Of a stretch of 41,587 nucleotides of DNA, positions 7,259-15,603 are shown piece by piece. Within the stretch, counting starts at the first letter, position 1, and each line of letters starts with the position of its first letter. This DNA comes from an uncultured Ruminococcus sp. Its GTDB lineage: Bacteria > Bacillota > Clostridia > Lachnospirales > Lachnospiraceae. Location of the stretch: NCBI GenBank assembly GCA_946494335.1, contig CAMMBV010000035.1, positions 1-41,587 of the forward strand. The letters run 5' to 3'. A program made the translations under genes and the position numbers. The notes under the pieces are model-generated. The model did not search any database, was not told the origin of the DNA, and saw nothing but the letters and a program-made list of their open reading frames with translations.

Positions 7259-8645
7259 GAATTGTTCCTCCCTTTATCTCAATGCGTAAAATGTTTCTGG
7301 TATTTTCCTTCACCATAAAATTCTGAGCAAGCCGGAAACCTATGATCCACACGATCCTGGCTCCGTCTGCCACCAGAAGAACATGATCCCGCTCTTCCCG
7401 CGGAATTTTGCTGTCGATAAAAAAATCCTTTATTTTTTTTCTTCCGCCCGACTCGTTTATCACAATATAATCGCCGGGCAGCCTGGTGCGGATTACCAAA
7501 GTATCCTTTATTTTATCATAATCAATCCATTTCGTATACTTTTTTTGAGGAATTATTTCACCGGTTTGTGGGACGAAATCCGTATAAAGGCACCTTTCGT
7601 CTATCCTGGTCTGGCCCGGGATCGCGATTTCCATGCGTACCGGCGCCGCTTTTTCCCGTATGCCGTCACGAATATCCCTTTTTCGCAGCTGCACGCCTCT
7701 GTAGGTACGCTGTGCCACAAGCCCGTAGGGAAGATTTACGCTTTTTCCCGTATCCTTCTCCCACAGTTCCAGCACGCTTTGAACATGCACTCTTGTAAAA
7801 TCCTTTTTCGTTCCCGCCGCCTCTTCCAGGCAGCGCTTTATCACCTGTTTCTGAAACAGCGGTTCCTCCCGGGACAGTTCATCGGACACCAGCAGTCTCT
7901 CTCCCAGTGCCTTTACCTGTTTCCCGTATATTTCTTTGGTGCATTTTTCCAGATAATCCCAGATTTCCGCCAGATCTTTAGATGCGGCAGCCATATGCTC
8001 CGCCGCTTTTTCGTTTATATGCAGCTGCATTCCCGGCAGGATATGGTGCCGGATATAATTTCTGGAATACTCGGTATCCCGATTGGTACTGTCCTCACAG
8101 TAGGAAATCTGTCTTTCCTCTAAATACTGCTCAATTTCTTCCCTGTTCATACATAGCAGCGGACGAATCAGAGAATTTCTCACCGGTCTCAAGCTGCACA
8201 GGCCGCTGATTCCCGTCCCGCGGGCCAGATTGTACAGCATGGTTTCCGCGCAGTCGTTTTGGTGATGAGCCAGGGCAATTTTATCGGCGCCCCACTCCTG
8301 TGCGAAGGCTTCAAATGCCTGATACCGCCTGATACGCCCGGCTTCCTCCAGGGAAAGCTTCTCTTCCCTGGCAATATCACCAATGGGGAAGGAATAGACA
8401 CGGCACAAAATTCCGTGATGCCGGCACAGCCGGCGCACAAATGCTTCATCCCGGTCTGCCTCCTCCCCCCGCAGCATATGATTTACATGTACTGCTGCAA
8501 ACTCTATCCCTGCCTTTTCTTTCAGTTCCAGAAGAAGGAAAAACAGACAGACGGAATCAGCCCCGCCGGATATCCCGGCTGCGATCCGGTCCCCTTTTTG
8601 AATCATGTTATACTGCTGTATATACTCCCAAACCTTCTTTTGCAT
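7248..8645 (-). CDS. tilS: tRNA(Ile)-lysidine synthase
   Basis: TilS converts C34 of the CAU-anticodon tRNA-Ile to lysidine, giving AUA decoding. The protein is about 465 residues. The PP-loop SGGADS lies at about 26-31, then the N-type ATPase domain with HVNHMLRGEEADRDE and ALAHHQNDCAETML, and a C-terminal TilS domain (GGRKKIKDFFID). Three consecutive ATG codons (8651, 8648, 8645) follow AGGGAGA; the one at 8645 has the best spacing, and the in-frame extension to 8744 would run into spoIIE. The gene sits directly after spoIIE and overlaps hpt. Confidence 0.94.
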   Translation of the reverse strand: MQKKVWEYIQQYNMIQKGDRIAAGISGGADSVCLFFLLLELKEKAGIEFAAVHVNHMLRGEEADRDEAFVRRLCRHHGILCRVYSFPIGDIAREEKLSLEEAGRIRRYQAFEAFAQEWGADKIALAHHQNDCAETMLYNLARGTGISGLCSLRPVRNSLIRPLLCMNREEIEQYLEERQISYCEDSTNRDTEYSRNYIRHHILPGMQLHINEKAAEHMAAASKDLAEIWDYLEKCTKEIYGKQVKALGERLLVSDELSREEPLFQKQVIKRCLEEAAGTKKDFTRVHVQSVLELWEKDTGKSVNLPYGLVAQRTYRGVQLRKRDIRDGIREKAAPVRMEIAIPGQTRIDERCLYTDFVPQTGEIIPQKKYTKWIDYDKIKDTLVIRTRLPGDYIVINESGGRKKIKDFFIDSKIPREERDHVLLVADGARIVWIIGFRLAQNFMVKENTRNILRIEIKGGTIHEG

Positions 8646-8656
8646 CATCATTCTCC

Positions 8657-10135
8657 CTATTTTCTCCAGACCCCGGCAACCAGCACCGTCATATCGTCGA
8701 TGGCGCGGTATCCGCAGTATCCCATAACCTTTTCCAGGATACACCGCCCCACCTCCTGGGGCTTCGATGCATGTATCTGAAGGATAATTTCTTTCATGGT
8801 CTCTTCTTCCTTTTCCCGGGGCAGAGCATCCAGTACCCCGTCCGTTACCATAATCAGATAATCACCGTCATATATTTTCTTGGCCGTCGTCTCAAAGTCC
8901 ATCTGCTGCACCAGTCCAGCCGCCAGACTGGAGGAAGATATGGCCTCTACCCACTGATCACGCCGGATAAACGTGGCGGCTGCCCCCGCCTTCAAAAACT
9001 CACACATACCGGTATAGAGATTCAGCGCACAAATGTCCACCGTGGAATACATCCCGTCCCTTCTTTGCAGCACCAATGCAGAATTCAAAAGCCTGGCGGA
9101 GGTCTCCCTGGAAAATCCTGTGGTCAGAAACTGCTCCAGCAGCTCAACCACTGTCTCGCTTTCCCGGGACGCCTCCAGGCCGGATCCCATCCCATCGGAA
9201 AGGCACATGACAAACTGTTCCTCCCCTAAAGTGAAAGCGTAGTTGTCGCCGGACACGGTTTCCCTTTCCTTGGTGACCCTGGCCACTCCGTACAGCACCT
9301 TGTAATTGGTATCCTCCACAAATAAAATCGTCCTGTTTTCACTGTTTATGATGGAACGGCTGTCCCGGGCCGGTACCATCCTTCTGCCGCACAGCTCTGA
9401 GAGAATGCCCGCGATCTCAGTGACTGCCACGCACTGGCCGCTGCGCACTCTCATGTTGATGAATACCCTGAATTTTTCTTCCGGCGAGGGAAGCATCCAC
9501 ATCTGGCGAACCAGAACCTGGCGTTTTCTTAAAATTTTTTTCACCCGCTGTTCCAGCTCTCCCGGAACGGTGGTAATGTCGCACAGATCGGAAGCCACCT
9601 TCTGGATAGTATGAGCAACCTCGTTCAGTTCCTCCGCTACCGCCAGACGGCTCTCTGTCTGCCGGTTATTCCAGATCAGGTTCTGTCTGGCCCGCTGAAA
9701 GGCTTCCTGGAGATATTCCAGAAACTTTCCGGCATTCATACAGTCCCCGTACCAGTCGGCCTGGCCGTGCAGGAGCTTTTCCCTGTCTCCCTCCTCGATC
9801 AGGCACAGCAGTTCACACACTTTTTTATATGTAAGTGCCTCCTGCAGTGTCCAGCACTGCGCTTTCCCGGGACAGCGGTTACACAGCTTTTCCCGTACCT
9901 CTTCAAAAATCCCCGACGTCTCACTTTCGCTTAAGTGCTCTCTCCGGTACGGCATACGGTAAAACGTATCCGCCAGCTTCTGCAGTGACTGTGCATACTG
10001 CTCCATCCTCTCTTTCTGCGGATGACAGTCGTACACCGGATCATTTCTTTTTCTTCCCCATAATACAATTTTTGCCATGTCCCGGATAATCAGTATGGCA
10101 CTGATTGCGAGCATGGCAATGATTAAATCCTGCAT
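8657..10135 (-). CDS. spoIIE: SpoIIE-family protein serine phosphatase, short form
   Basis: SpoIIE is the septal PP2C phosphatase that dephosphorylates SpoIIAA and thereby activates sigma-F in the forespore. The C-terminal 200 residues carry PP2C metal ligands: SGDNYAF (D297), SDGMGSG (D314), VTDGVLDA (D432). A cysteine cluster (C85, C88, C94) and the coiled central region are typical of SpoIIE. At 492 residues the protein is much shorter than Bacillus SpoIIE (about 830) and has only one predicted membrane segment (about 3-18) instead of ten. There is no room upstream for the missing membrane domain, since divIC ends 114 nt away. The position between divIC and tilS supports true SpoIIE. ATG 10135 follows AAGGGGG. 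Confidence 0.88.
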   Translation of the reverse strand: MQDLIIAMLAISAILIIRDMAKIVLWGRKRNDPVYDCHPQKERMEQYAQSLQKLADTFYRMPYRREHLSESETSGIFEEVREKLCNRCPGKAQCWTLQEALTYKKVCELLCLIEEGDREKLLHGQADWYGDCMNAGKFLEYLQEAFQRARQNLIWNNRQTESRLAVAEELNEVAHTIQKVASDLCDITTVPGELEQRVKKILRKRQVLVRQMWMLPSPEEKFRVFINMRVRSGQCVAVTEIAGILSELCGRRMVPARDSRSIINSENRTILFVEDTNYKVLYGVARVTKERETVSGDNYAFTLGEEQFVMCLSDGMGSGLEASRESETVVELLEQFLTTGFSRETSARLLNSALVLQRRDGMYSTVDICALNLYTGMCEFLKAGAAATFIRRDQWVEAISSSSLAAGLVQQMDFETTAKKIYDGDYLIMVTDGVLDALPREKEEETMKEIILQIHASKPQEVGRCILEKVMGYCGYRAIDDMTVLVAGVWRK

Positions 10136-10142
10136 CCGGCCC

Positions 10143-10240
10143 AGACCCCCTTATTATTATACTCTCAGGGGTCTATTATAGATGCTTTATTATAAGAAAC
10201 TTGTCAAATATACACTGGCATATCAAAGAACTTTTAGACA
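10143..10240 (-). promoter_or_regulatory. Spo0A-type spoIIE promoter and SD-masking hairpin
   Basis: On the minus strand TTGACA (10207-10202) and TATAAT (10180-10175) are exactly 21 nt apart, the unusual spacing of Spo0A-activated sigma-A promoters such as spoIIE and spoIIG in Bacillus. Spo0A-box-like sequences (consensus TGTCGAA) are TGTCAAA on the plus strand at 10202-10208 and TGTCTAA on the minus strand at 10240-10234. AGACCCC (10174-10168) can pair with GGGGTCT (10149-10143), which contains part of the spoIIE ribosome binding site. The expected start site, near 10166-10168, excludes the first arm. Confidence 0.7.
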
Positions 10241-10249
10241 AAACCAAGC

Positions 10250-10573
10250 TTAATCTGCTTCTTTAAATATAATTTCGTTATCCTTCACAAGACCGATTTT
10301 TTCTTTCGCGATTTTCTCCGTATATTCATCGCTCTGCACGTAATCCTGCATCGCTTCGATCTCTTTCGTTCTCTCTTTTTCGTCGTCGATCTGCTCCGCC
10401 AGCTCCTGTTGTCTCTGGGTATTTTCAGAGATTCGCCGCTGCACGGACCTTCCCTGCACATATAGAAGAACCAGCATCATACACACCACCATAGTAATTC
10501 CGATCATGGCGATCTTATTATATCTGTGGTTTCGTTTTGCTATCATTCTACCTGATACTTTTCTTTTACTCAT
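10250..10573 (-). CDS. divIC: Septum formation initiator DivIC/FtsB-like protein
   Basis: A 107-residue bitopic membrane protein. A basic N-terminus is followed by one membrane helix (about 22-42) and a coiled coil (RRISENTQRQQELAEQIDDEKERTKEI region), then the conserved YAKEKIGLVK-like motif seen here as EKIAKEKIGLVKDNEIIF. DivIC/FtsB acts with FtsL and DivIB in the divisome at the septum. The location between yabQ and spoIIE matches Bacillus. The start codon is 6 nt after the yabQ stop, with GAGG upstream, so they are co-transcribed. Confidence 0.9.
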   Translation of the reverse strand: MSKRKVSGRMIAKRNHRYNKIAMIGITMVVCMMLVLLYVQGRSVQRRISENTQRQQELAEQIDDEKERTKEIEAMQDYVQSDEYTEKIAKEKIGLVKDNEIIFKEAD

Positions 10574-10579
10574 AGAACC

Positions 10580-10993
10580 TCACGACTTCCCAAAAAATCT
10601 ACAAAAACACTTATACAAGGAGATTTTACATCGTAAAAGTAAAAATTTCAACCTTTTTGTAAAAAATGATATTGTATTTTCCGCAAGCAGCAAAATTTTC
10701 ACAGCAAAATACACCAGATGACGGCTGAATGTATAATGCCACAAAATCATGCCAAGTATCAGTCCCGCAAAAAAATACCCTCTGAGTATACCGCTGTTCT
10801 CCGTATAAATCCGTGAAAACAAAAAGAATCCGCTGCCGATCCAATAGCAGAGATCCTCCAGAATGACCCAGAAGGGCCGGTGACGTATAACGCGGCGAAG
10901 GATACGGAAAATATCGTATCCCACCATCATAATGATTCCATACCAGACGGCTTTTGCAAACAGCAGCAGCTCGCTGCTCATATAAGCGCTCAT
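10580..10993 (-). CDS. yabQ: Spore cortex biosynthesis protein YabQ
   Basis: A 137-residue polytopic membrane protein with about four hydrophobic segments and the motif GYDIFRILRRVIRH early on, followed by WVILEDLCYWI, both typical of YabQ. In Bacillus YabQ localises to the outer forespore membrane and is required for cortex formation. The start ATG overlaps the end of yabP within CAATAGCATATG and has no strong ribosome binding site, which indicates translational coupling. A basic C-terminal extension is present. Confidence 0.9.
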   Translation of the reverse strand: MSAYMSSELLLFAKAVWYGIIMMVGYDIFRILRRVIRHRPFWVILEDLCYWIGSGFFLFSRIYTENSGILRGYFFAGLILGMILWHYTFSRHLVYFAVKILLLAENTISFFTKRLKFLLLRCKISLYKCFCRFFGKS

Positions 10994-10996
10994 ATG

Positions 10997-11281
10997 CTAT
11001 TGGAACAGCCGCCGCACCAGGCTGCCCTTCTTTTTCTTTTTTCCGTAATCCCCGTCCTCCGAGTACTCCAGCGTGCGAAAATTCCCTTCCACATCCACCT
11101 CTCCTTTTTCCAGGCACAGCCGGCTCACATGCAGCTCTTCCCCTTTGATGGTCAGCATGCCTCTGGATGTTTCCAGTAAAATCATATCCGTATCGAAGGA
11201 CACCACATCCACTACGCCTGTGATGTTTCCGGTTCTGCGGTCATCCAGCTTCAGTTCATGTTTCCTTTGTATCTCTTCCAT
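10997..11281 (-). CDS. yabP: Sporulation protein YabP
   Basis: A 94-residue protein of the YabP/YqfC family. It has the conserved core KLDDRRTGNITGVVDVVSFD, then LETSRGMLTIKGEELHV and LCLEKGEVDVEG. YabP is a mother-cell protein needed for spore coat and cortex assembly in Bacillus. It ends with a lysine-rich tail. ATG 11281 is preceded by AAGGGG. It is coupled to yabQ. A sigma-E-like -10 element lies about 30 nt upstream. Confidence 0.92.
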   Translation of the reverse strand: MEEIQRKHELKLDDRRTGNITGVVDVVSFDTDMILLETSRGMLTIKGEELHVSRLCLEKGEVDVEGNFRTLEYSEDGDYGKKKKKGSLVRRLFQ

Positions 11282-11310
11282 ATCTTTGCCCCTTTACTGT
11301 GTCTCTTTTC

Positions 11311-11318
11311 ATTATATG
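11311..11318 (-). promoter_or_regulatory. Possible sigma-E -10 element for yabP-yabQ
   Basis: The minus strand reads CATATAAT, matching the sigma-E -10 pattern CATANNNT, about 30 nt before the yabP start. It also contains TATAAT, so a sigma-A reading is possible. No clear -35 is visible. Confidence 0.3.
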
Positions 11319-11351
11319 GAAAAAAACAGACTGCTAGAACCGGATTCACGG

Positions 11352-11591
11352 TCACAGGTAGCGGTACAGACTTTCCGCCTCTTCCTTTTTTACCGTTTCC
11401 TTCACGTTCAGAACTTCAACTTTCACACTTTTGGAGCCGAACTGAATCTCCAGCTGATCTCCCTCTTTTACGTGAACAGAGGCCTTGGCCGGATTTCCAT
11501 TTACAAGTACGCGCCCCGCATCGCAGGCTTCGTTCGCCACGGTACGTCTTTTGATCAGCCGGGACACTTTCAGATATTTGTCCAGTCTCAT
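11352..11591 (-). CDS. rqcP: S4-domain RNA-binding protein RqcP (YabO/Hsp15-like)
   Basis: A 79-residue protein that is essentially one S4 RNA-binding domain: MRLDKYLKVSRLIKRRTVANE, then GRVLVNGNPAKASVHVKEGD. The Bacillus orthologue in the same locus (YabO, renamed RqcP) helps RqcH add alanine tails to nascent chains on stalled 50S subunits. ATG 11591 follows GAGGTGAATT. It sits between HU and yabP; a terminator lies just upstream, so expression may depend on read-through from the HU promoter. Confidence 0.9.
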   Translation of the reverse strand: MRLDKYLKVSRLIKRRTVANEACDAGRVLVNGNPAKASVHVKEGDQLEIQFGSKSVKVEVLNVKETVKKEEAESLYRYL

Positions 11592-11603
11592 AATTCACCT
11601 CAT

Positions 11604-11632
11604 AAAATGGGGAGACAATCACTTGTCTCCCC
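11604..11632 (-). terminator. Intrinsic terminator between HU and rqcP
   Basis: GGGGAGACAA and TTGTCTCCCC form a perfect 10-bp stem with a 4-nt loop (11609-11632), followed on the minus strand by TTTTAT. It should end most HU transcripts while allowing some read-through into rqcP. Confidence 0.85.
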
Positions 11633-11641
11633 GCACACTTC

Positions 11642-11920
11642 TTATTTTTCGTTTACCAGATCTTTTAAAGCTTTTCCAGCTTTGAACTTAGGCGCTTTTG
11701 ATGCCTGAATCGTCATGGTTTTGCCTGTCTGAGGATTTCTTCCTTCTCTTGCAGCTCTTTCTGATACTTCAAAGGTACCGAATCCAACCAGCTGAACTTT
11801 CCCGCCGTTCTTCAGTTCGGCAGCAACTACATCCACAAATGCTTTTAATGCAGCTTCTGCGTCTTTCTTTGATAATTCTGCCTGATCAGCCATAGCCGCA
11901 ATTAATTCTGTTTTGTTCAT
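11642..11920 (-). CDS. hup: DNA-binding protein HU
   Basis: A 92-residue histone-like protein that bends and compacts DNA. It has the canonical start [20 protein letters not shown], the core [11 protein letters not shown], and the beta-arm motif [24 protein letters not shown] precedes ATG 11920. Its own strong promoter lies inside the end of mazG and a strong terminator follows, as expected for an abundant protein. Insertion of HU between mazG (yabN) and rqcP (yabO) is common in Clostridia. Confidence 0.96.
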   Translation of the reverse strand: MNKTELIAAMADQAELSKKDAEAALKAFVDVVAAELKNGGKVQLVGFGTFEVSERAAREGRNPQTGKTMTIQASKAPKFKAGKALKDLVNEK

Positions 11921-12001
11921 GAGTATTCCTCCTCTGATCCTTTCCTGTTCTTACTTTGTCGAGTACGGGATTTCCGCTAATCCAATAAACCCTACCCAAT
12001 A

Positions 12002-12030
12002 TTTATATAACGTTTACCGCAGTTTGTCAA
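12002..12030 (-). promoter_or_regulatory. Strong sigma-A promoter for HU
   Basis: On the minus strand consensus TTGACA (12030-12025) and TATAAA (12007-12002) are separated by 17 nt. The -35 lies within the last codons of mazG, about 75-80 nt upstream of the HU start. Confidence 0.75.
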
Positions 12031-12688
12031 GAATATCTGCAAGGGCAAACTCCGCATTCACATTTCTTTTTCTGGAAATACGGCAGACTTCCAGTAAAAG
12101 CTGTCCCAATGCCTCTTTTTCCCCCTCTTCCTCCCGGTTCTTCTCCAGGTCATCCAGAAGGCTGCGGATACGCCGAAAAGCTTCTTCCTCCGCCGTCTGT
12201 TCCTTTTCCTGACTCTCCTGCTTCTTCAGTATCTTGGACGCTCTTAAAAGGGCGGGCAGTCCTGAGGGAATTCCATCCAGGCCTGTCCTCTCATTCTTTC
12301 CTTTTTCCCGTCTCTTTATCTCTTCCCAGGCTCCGGGAACCTCATCGGCCTGTACCGCTTCTTTGTCCCCAAACACATGTGGATGGCGGCGAACCATCTT
12401 TTCACTGATTCCCTGAATTACGTCATCCATCGTAAACAGGCCCTCTTCCCCGGCAATCTGGCTGTGCATGACCACCTGGAGCAGTACGTCCCCCAGTTCC
12501 TCACAGAGATTTTCCCAGGAACCGCTCTCTTCCAGTATCCGGATTCCCTCCACCGCTTCATATGCTTCCTCTATCATACAGGTGCGCAGACTTTCATGAG
12601 TCTGTCGGCGATCCCAGGGGCAGCCGTTCTCGCTGCGAAGAGCGGCAACAATTTTCACCAGTTCCTCAAAGGTATACGCTTTTTTCAC
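12014..12688 (-). CDS. mazG: Nucleoside triphosphate pyrophosphohydrolase MazG
   Basis: A 224-residue MazG-type enzyme that hydrolyses (d)NTPs to NMP and PPi, probably for nucleotide pool cleaning. Motifs seen: CPWDRRQTHESLRTCMIEE near residue 19, then EELGDVLLQVVMHSQIA, which carries the metal-binding EExxD-like helix. In Bacillus the homologue YabN has an added SAM-methyltransferase domain; here only the MazG part is present. The C-terminal 70 residues are acidic and helical. GTG 12688 follows GGGAG. It is 16 nt downstream of the phosphohexomutase stop, so the two may be co-transcribed. Confidence 0.92.
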   Translation of the reverse strand: MKKAYTFEELVKIVAALRSENGCPWDRRQTHESLRTCMIEEAYEAVEGIRILEESGSWENLCEELGDVLLQVVMHSQIAGEEGLFTMDDVIQGISEKMVRRHPHVFGDKEAVQADEVPGAWEEIKRREKGKNERTGLDGIPSGLPALLRASKILKKQESQEKEQTAEEEAFRRIRSLLDDLEKNREEEGEKEALGQLLLEVCRISRKRNVNAEFALADILDKLR

Positions 12689-12704
12689 CGTGCACTCCCA
12701 TCCG

Positions 12705-14435
12705 TCACATCATCCTGTCAATCATGGCCAGCACTTCTTTGCCCAGTTCTTCTGATTTTTTATCGGCGTCTTCCAGTGAAGTTCCTTTGATTCCATAATA
12801 GAATTTCACCTTGGGCTCCGTACCGGAAGGACGTACGCACAGCCATGCATCGTCTGTCAGATCGTAATAAAGCACATTGGAGGAAGGAAGCCCTGTGGAA
12901 GTAACCTCTCCCGTGGCAAGGGTGGTAATGGTATCTTTTTTGTAGTCTCTGGCTGCCACCACGTCATAGCTGCCGATTCTGGCCGGCGGATTCTGACGCA
13001 GCTGCTCCATGATCTGCTGGATTTTCTCCAGACCCTCGATTCCCTTCATGGTGATGGACTGGATATCATCCTTATAGTATCCGTACTTCTCATACATATC
13101 AATCATGGCATCCCACAGCGTTTTCCCCTGTGTCTTATAGTAAGCAGCCGCCTCACACAATGCCATGGTTGCCACAATGGCGTCTTTATCTCTGGCATGG
13201 GTACCGATCAGACAGCCGTAGCTTTCCTCAAATCCAAAGAGATAGGTGCCGGAGTTATTCTGTTCAAATCCCAGAATCTGCTGTCCGATAAATTTAAAGC
13301 CAGTCAGCACCTCAATCAGCCGGACATCATATGCCTTTGCGATGGCATCCGCCATATTGGTGGTTACAATAGTCTTGATCAGAGCGCCGTCCTCTGGAAG
13401 TCCTTTCAGCGCCTTTCTCTGGCCGATTTCATAATCCGCCAGCAGGCAGCCGGACATATTTCCCGTCAGAGAATGATAAGCGCCCTCTTTGTCCTTTACG
13501 TACACACCAAGACGGTCCGCGTCAGGATCCGTAGCCAGCACCAGATCTGCATCCACTTCTTTGGCCAGGGCAAGTCCCAGCTCGAAAGCTTCCTTCGACT
13601 CCGGATTGGGATAGCTGACCGTGGGGAATTCTCCGTCGGGCAGCTCCTGCTCTTTCACCACGTATACATTTTCAAATCCCAGCTCTGCCAGTACCCGGCG
13701 GGCCGGAATATTGCCGGTACCGTGCAGGGGGCTGTAAACGATTTTCAGTTCTTTCGCCGTCTCCTTAATGGCATCCATGTGGAGCACCTGGCTTTTCAGT
13801 CTTTCCATGTAGGCGTCGTCCACCTTCTGACCGATGACTTCATACATACCCGAAGCCAGAGCCGCTTCTTTGTCCATGGTCTTTACCTGATCGTAATCTG
13901 TTACCTTTTTTACTTCGTCCATGATGCCGCTGTCATGAGGAGGGGTAATCTGGGCGCCGTCTTCCCAGTATACTTTATACCCGTTGTACTCCGGCGGATT
14001 GTGACTGGCCGTGATATTGATGCCTGCGATGCAGCCCAGTTCCCGCACTGCAAAGGAAAGTTCCGGCGTAGGACGCAGAGATTCAAAAATATATGCTTTG
14101 ATTCCATTGGCTGCCAGGCATAACGCCGCCTCATTGGCAAATTCCGGTGACATCCGTCTGGAATCGAAAGCAATGGCAACTCCTTTTTTCTGTCCGCCCT
14201 GACTTATGATATAGTTGGCAAGTCCCTGGGTGGTTTTGCGGACTACGTAGATATTCATCCGGTTCGTACCTGCTCCGATCACACCGCGAAGGCCTGCCGT
14301 ACCGAATTCCAGATCTTTATAAAACCGTTCCTTTATCTCCTGGTCGTCGCCCTTAATATTTTCAAGCTCCGCCTTTGTCCCCTCGTCAAAATACGAAGAA
14401 TTCACCCATGATTCATATGTTTCCTGATAGCTCAT
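12705..14435 (-). CDS. pgcA: Phosphoglucomutase/phosphomannomutase (alpha-D-phosphohexomutase)
   Basis: A 576-residue cytoplasmic enzyme that interconverts glucose-1-phosphate and glucose-6-phosphate, feeding UDP-glucose and glycogen synthesis. Signatures: GTAGLRG near 46-51, active-site serine in ITASHNPPEYNGYK (S144), the metal loop DPDADR (about 307-312), sugar-binding GFEES, and phosphate-binding RPSGTEPK near the end. GGAGGT precedes ATG 14435. It is the long PgcA-type rather than the GlmM type. Neighbours are spore-related, but its role is general sugar metabolism. Confidence 0.94.
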   Translation of the reverse strand: MSYQETYESWVNSSYFDEGTKAELENIKGDDQEIKERFYKDLEFGTAGLRGVIGAGTNRMNIYVVRKTTQGLANYIISQGGQKKGVAIAFDSRRMSPEFANEAALCLAANGIKAYIFESLRPTPELSFAVRELGCIAGINITASHNPPEYNGYKVYWEDGAQITPPHDSGIMDEVKKVTDYDQVKTMDKEAALASGMYEVIGQKVDDAYMERLKSQVLHMDAIKETAKELKIVYSPLHGTGNIPARRVLAELGFENVYVVKEQELPDGEFPTVSYPNPESKEAFELGLALAKEVDADLVLATDPDADRLGVYVKDKEGAYHSLTGNMSGCLLADYEIGQRKALKGLPEDGALIKTIVTTNMADAIAKAYDVRLIEVLTGFKFIGQQILGFEQNNSGTYLFGFEESYGCLIGTHARDKDAIVATMALCEAAAYYKTQGKTLWDAMIDMYEKYGYYKDDIQSITMKGIEGLEKIQQIMEQLRQNPPARIGSYDVVAARDYKKDTITTLATGEVTSTGLPSSNVLYYDLTDDAWLCVRPSGTEPKVKFYYGIKGTSLEDADKKSEELGKEVLAMIDRMM

Positions 14436-14471
14436 AACAAACGGTACCTCCTACCTAAATCTTTTCCTATA

Positions 14472-15473
14472 TTATAGCGTAAAGCGGCTGAAAAAGGAAT
14501 CAGAAAAACATCTTTTTATAAATTCCATCCAGGCTTTCTGCTGTTTTATCAGGACCTCCAGTTTTTCCAGATTTCTTCCGGAAATCCAGGGCTTGGAACT
14601 GCCGGCGTAATGATTGACCAGTTTCCAGAATTTCCAGGGATAGGAAAGTCTCAGTTTTAAATTAATCACTTCCTCTTCTGTCAGTTTTTTTTCTTTGTGA
14701 TAGGCCAGAATCATATCCTGTCCCAGGGATACATTCCAGTTATGCTTTTCCAGAATTTTTCTCATAAACTGATAGAGATCCGCCACCTGACAGTCAAAGT
14801 TCCATTTTTCATAATTCACCAGCATGGTGCCCTCTTCATTTCGCAGAAAATTGTGCTGATTACAGTCTCCATGACAAACGCTGCCTCTTTTTGTCTCTTC
14901 TTCATAAAGCTGAAGACATCTGGAACTGCTCAGATCCTCCACTGTCTGCTCCCCCTGAGCCAGAAAGTCCTTCAGACATCCCATCAACCGCCTTTCAAAT
15001 TCATTTTTGGTCCGTTTTTTTCTGATATAGGTTCCTGTCTTTCTGATTTCGCGGTTATGGCGGGAACATTCTTCAAGAAGCGATTCTTTCTTATAATTTT
15101 CCACCAGGGGCAGGCACATTACGCTATGTAACCGGGCCAGCGTTCTTACACTTTCCAGAATATCATTTTGGGATTTTGTATCGCATTCCCTTCCTCCAAA
15201 CCAGTCTCTCACCACATAGGCGATTCCGTCTTTGTCCAGAGAAGTAAGCCCGCCATCCAGATTTTCCATCACGCAGTCCACAGGAATGCTGCTGTTTTGC
15301 CGGATCGTAAGCTGCAGCTGGTAGAGCTGCTCAAGCTTTTTCACAGATCCTTTAAATTCCCTGATAATCTTCAGTCCTTTTTCCGTCTCACAGATAAGAG
15401 CTCCCCGCCCCCGGTATACAGCCTTCGCTTCCAGACCGTACTGTTCCAGTACGCTTAACCCATAATCATACAT
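14472..15473 (-). CDS. CotS-family spore coat protein (kinase-like fold)
   Basis: This 333-residue protein has the choline-kinase/aminoglycoside-phosphotransferase fold used by CotS and related coat proteins. The N-lobe lysine region is IIREFKGSVKKLEQLY; the catalytic-loop equivalent is VCHGDCNQHNFL, then MLVNYEKWNFDCQVADLYQF, where the usual DFD is replaced by NYEKW. Loss of the second Asp suggests it may not be an active kinase. The start is probably ATG 15473, seven bases after AAGGGGG; a TTG at 15479 is too close. A CATAAGATA sequence upstream resembles a mother-cell sigma-K -10 element. Confidence 0.8.
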   Translation of the reverse strand: MYDYGLSVLEQYGLEAKAVYRGRGALICETEKGLKIIREFKGSVKKLEQLYQLQLTIRQNSSIPVDCVMENLDGGLTSLDKDGIAYVVRDWFGGRECDTKSQNDILESVRTLARLHSVMCLPLVENYKKESLLEECSRHNREIRKTGTYIRKKRTKNEFERRLMGCLKDFLAQGEQTVEDLSSSRCLQLYEEETKRGSVCHGDCNQHNFLRNEEGTMLVNYEKWNFDCQVADLYQFMRKILEKHNWNVSLGQDMILAYHKEKKLTEEEVINLKLRLSYPWKFWKLVNHYAGSSKPWISGRNLEKLEVLIKQQKAWMEFIKRCFSDSFFSRFTL

Positions 15474-15501
15474 CTGCAATCCCCCTTACCATGCTCTTTC
15501 C

Positions 15502-15510
15502 TATCTTATG
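15502..15510 (-). promoter_or_regulatory. Possible sigma-K/sigma-E -10 element of the CotS-like gene
   Basis: The minus strand reads CATAAGATA, matching CATANNNTA, about 30 nt upstream of the CotS-like start codon. No convincing -35 is seen. Confidence 0.35.
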
Positions 15511-15603
15511 TAGGGGGAAAAGAAATTATACTCCGGCGGGCAGACGTCAACTCCTAAGCGGATCAAGGCGGTGTTAAAGGCATTCCTCTTAACTTTTGTC
15601 CCA

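Noticed and set aside
10189-10194. Alternative TATAAT as the spoIIE -10
   Set aside because: It is only 7 nt from TTGACA and has no other -35 at usable spacing.
13197-14123. 308-codon plus-strand open frame
   Set aside because: Antisense to the phosphohexomutase gene, without protein-like features.
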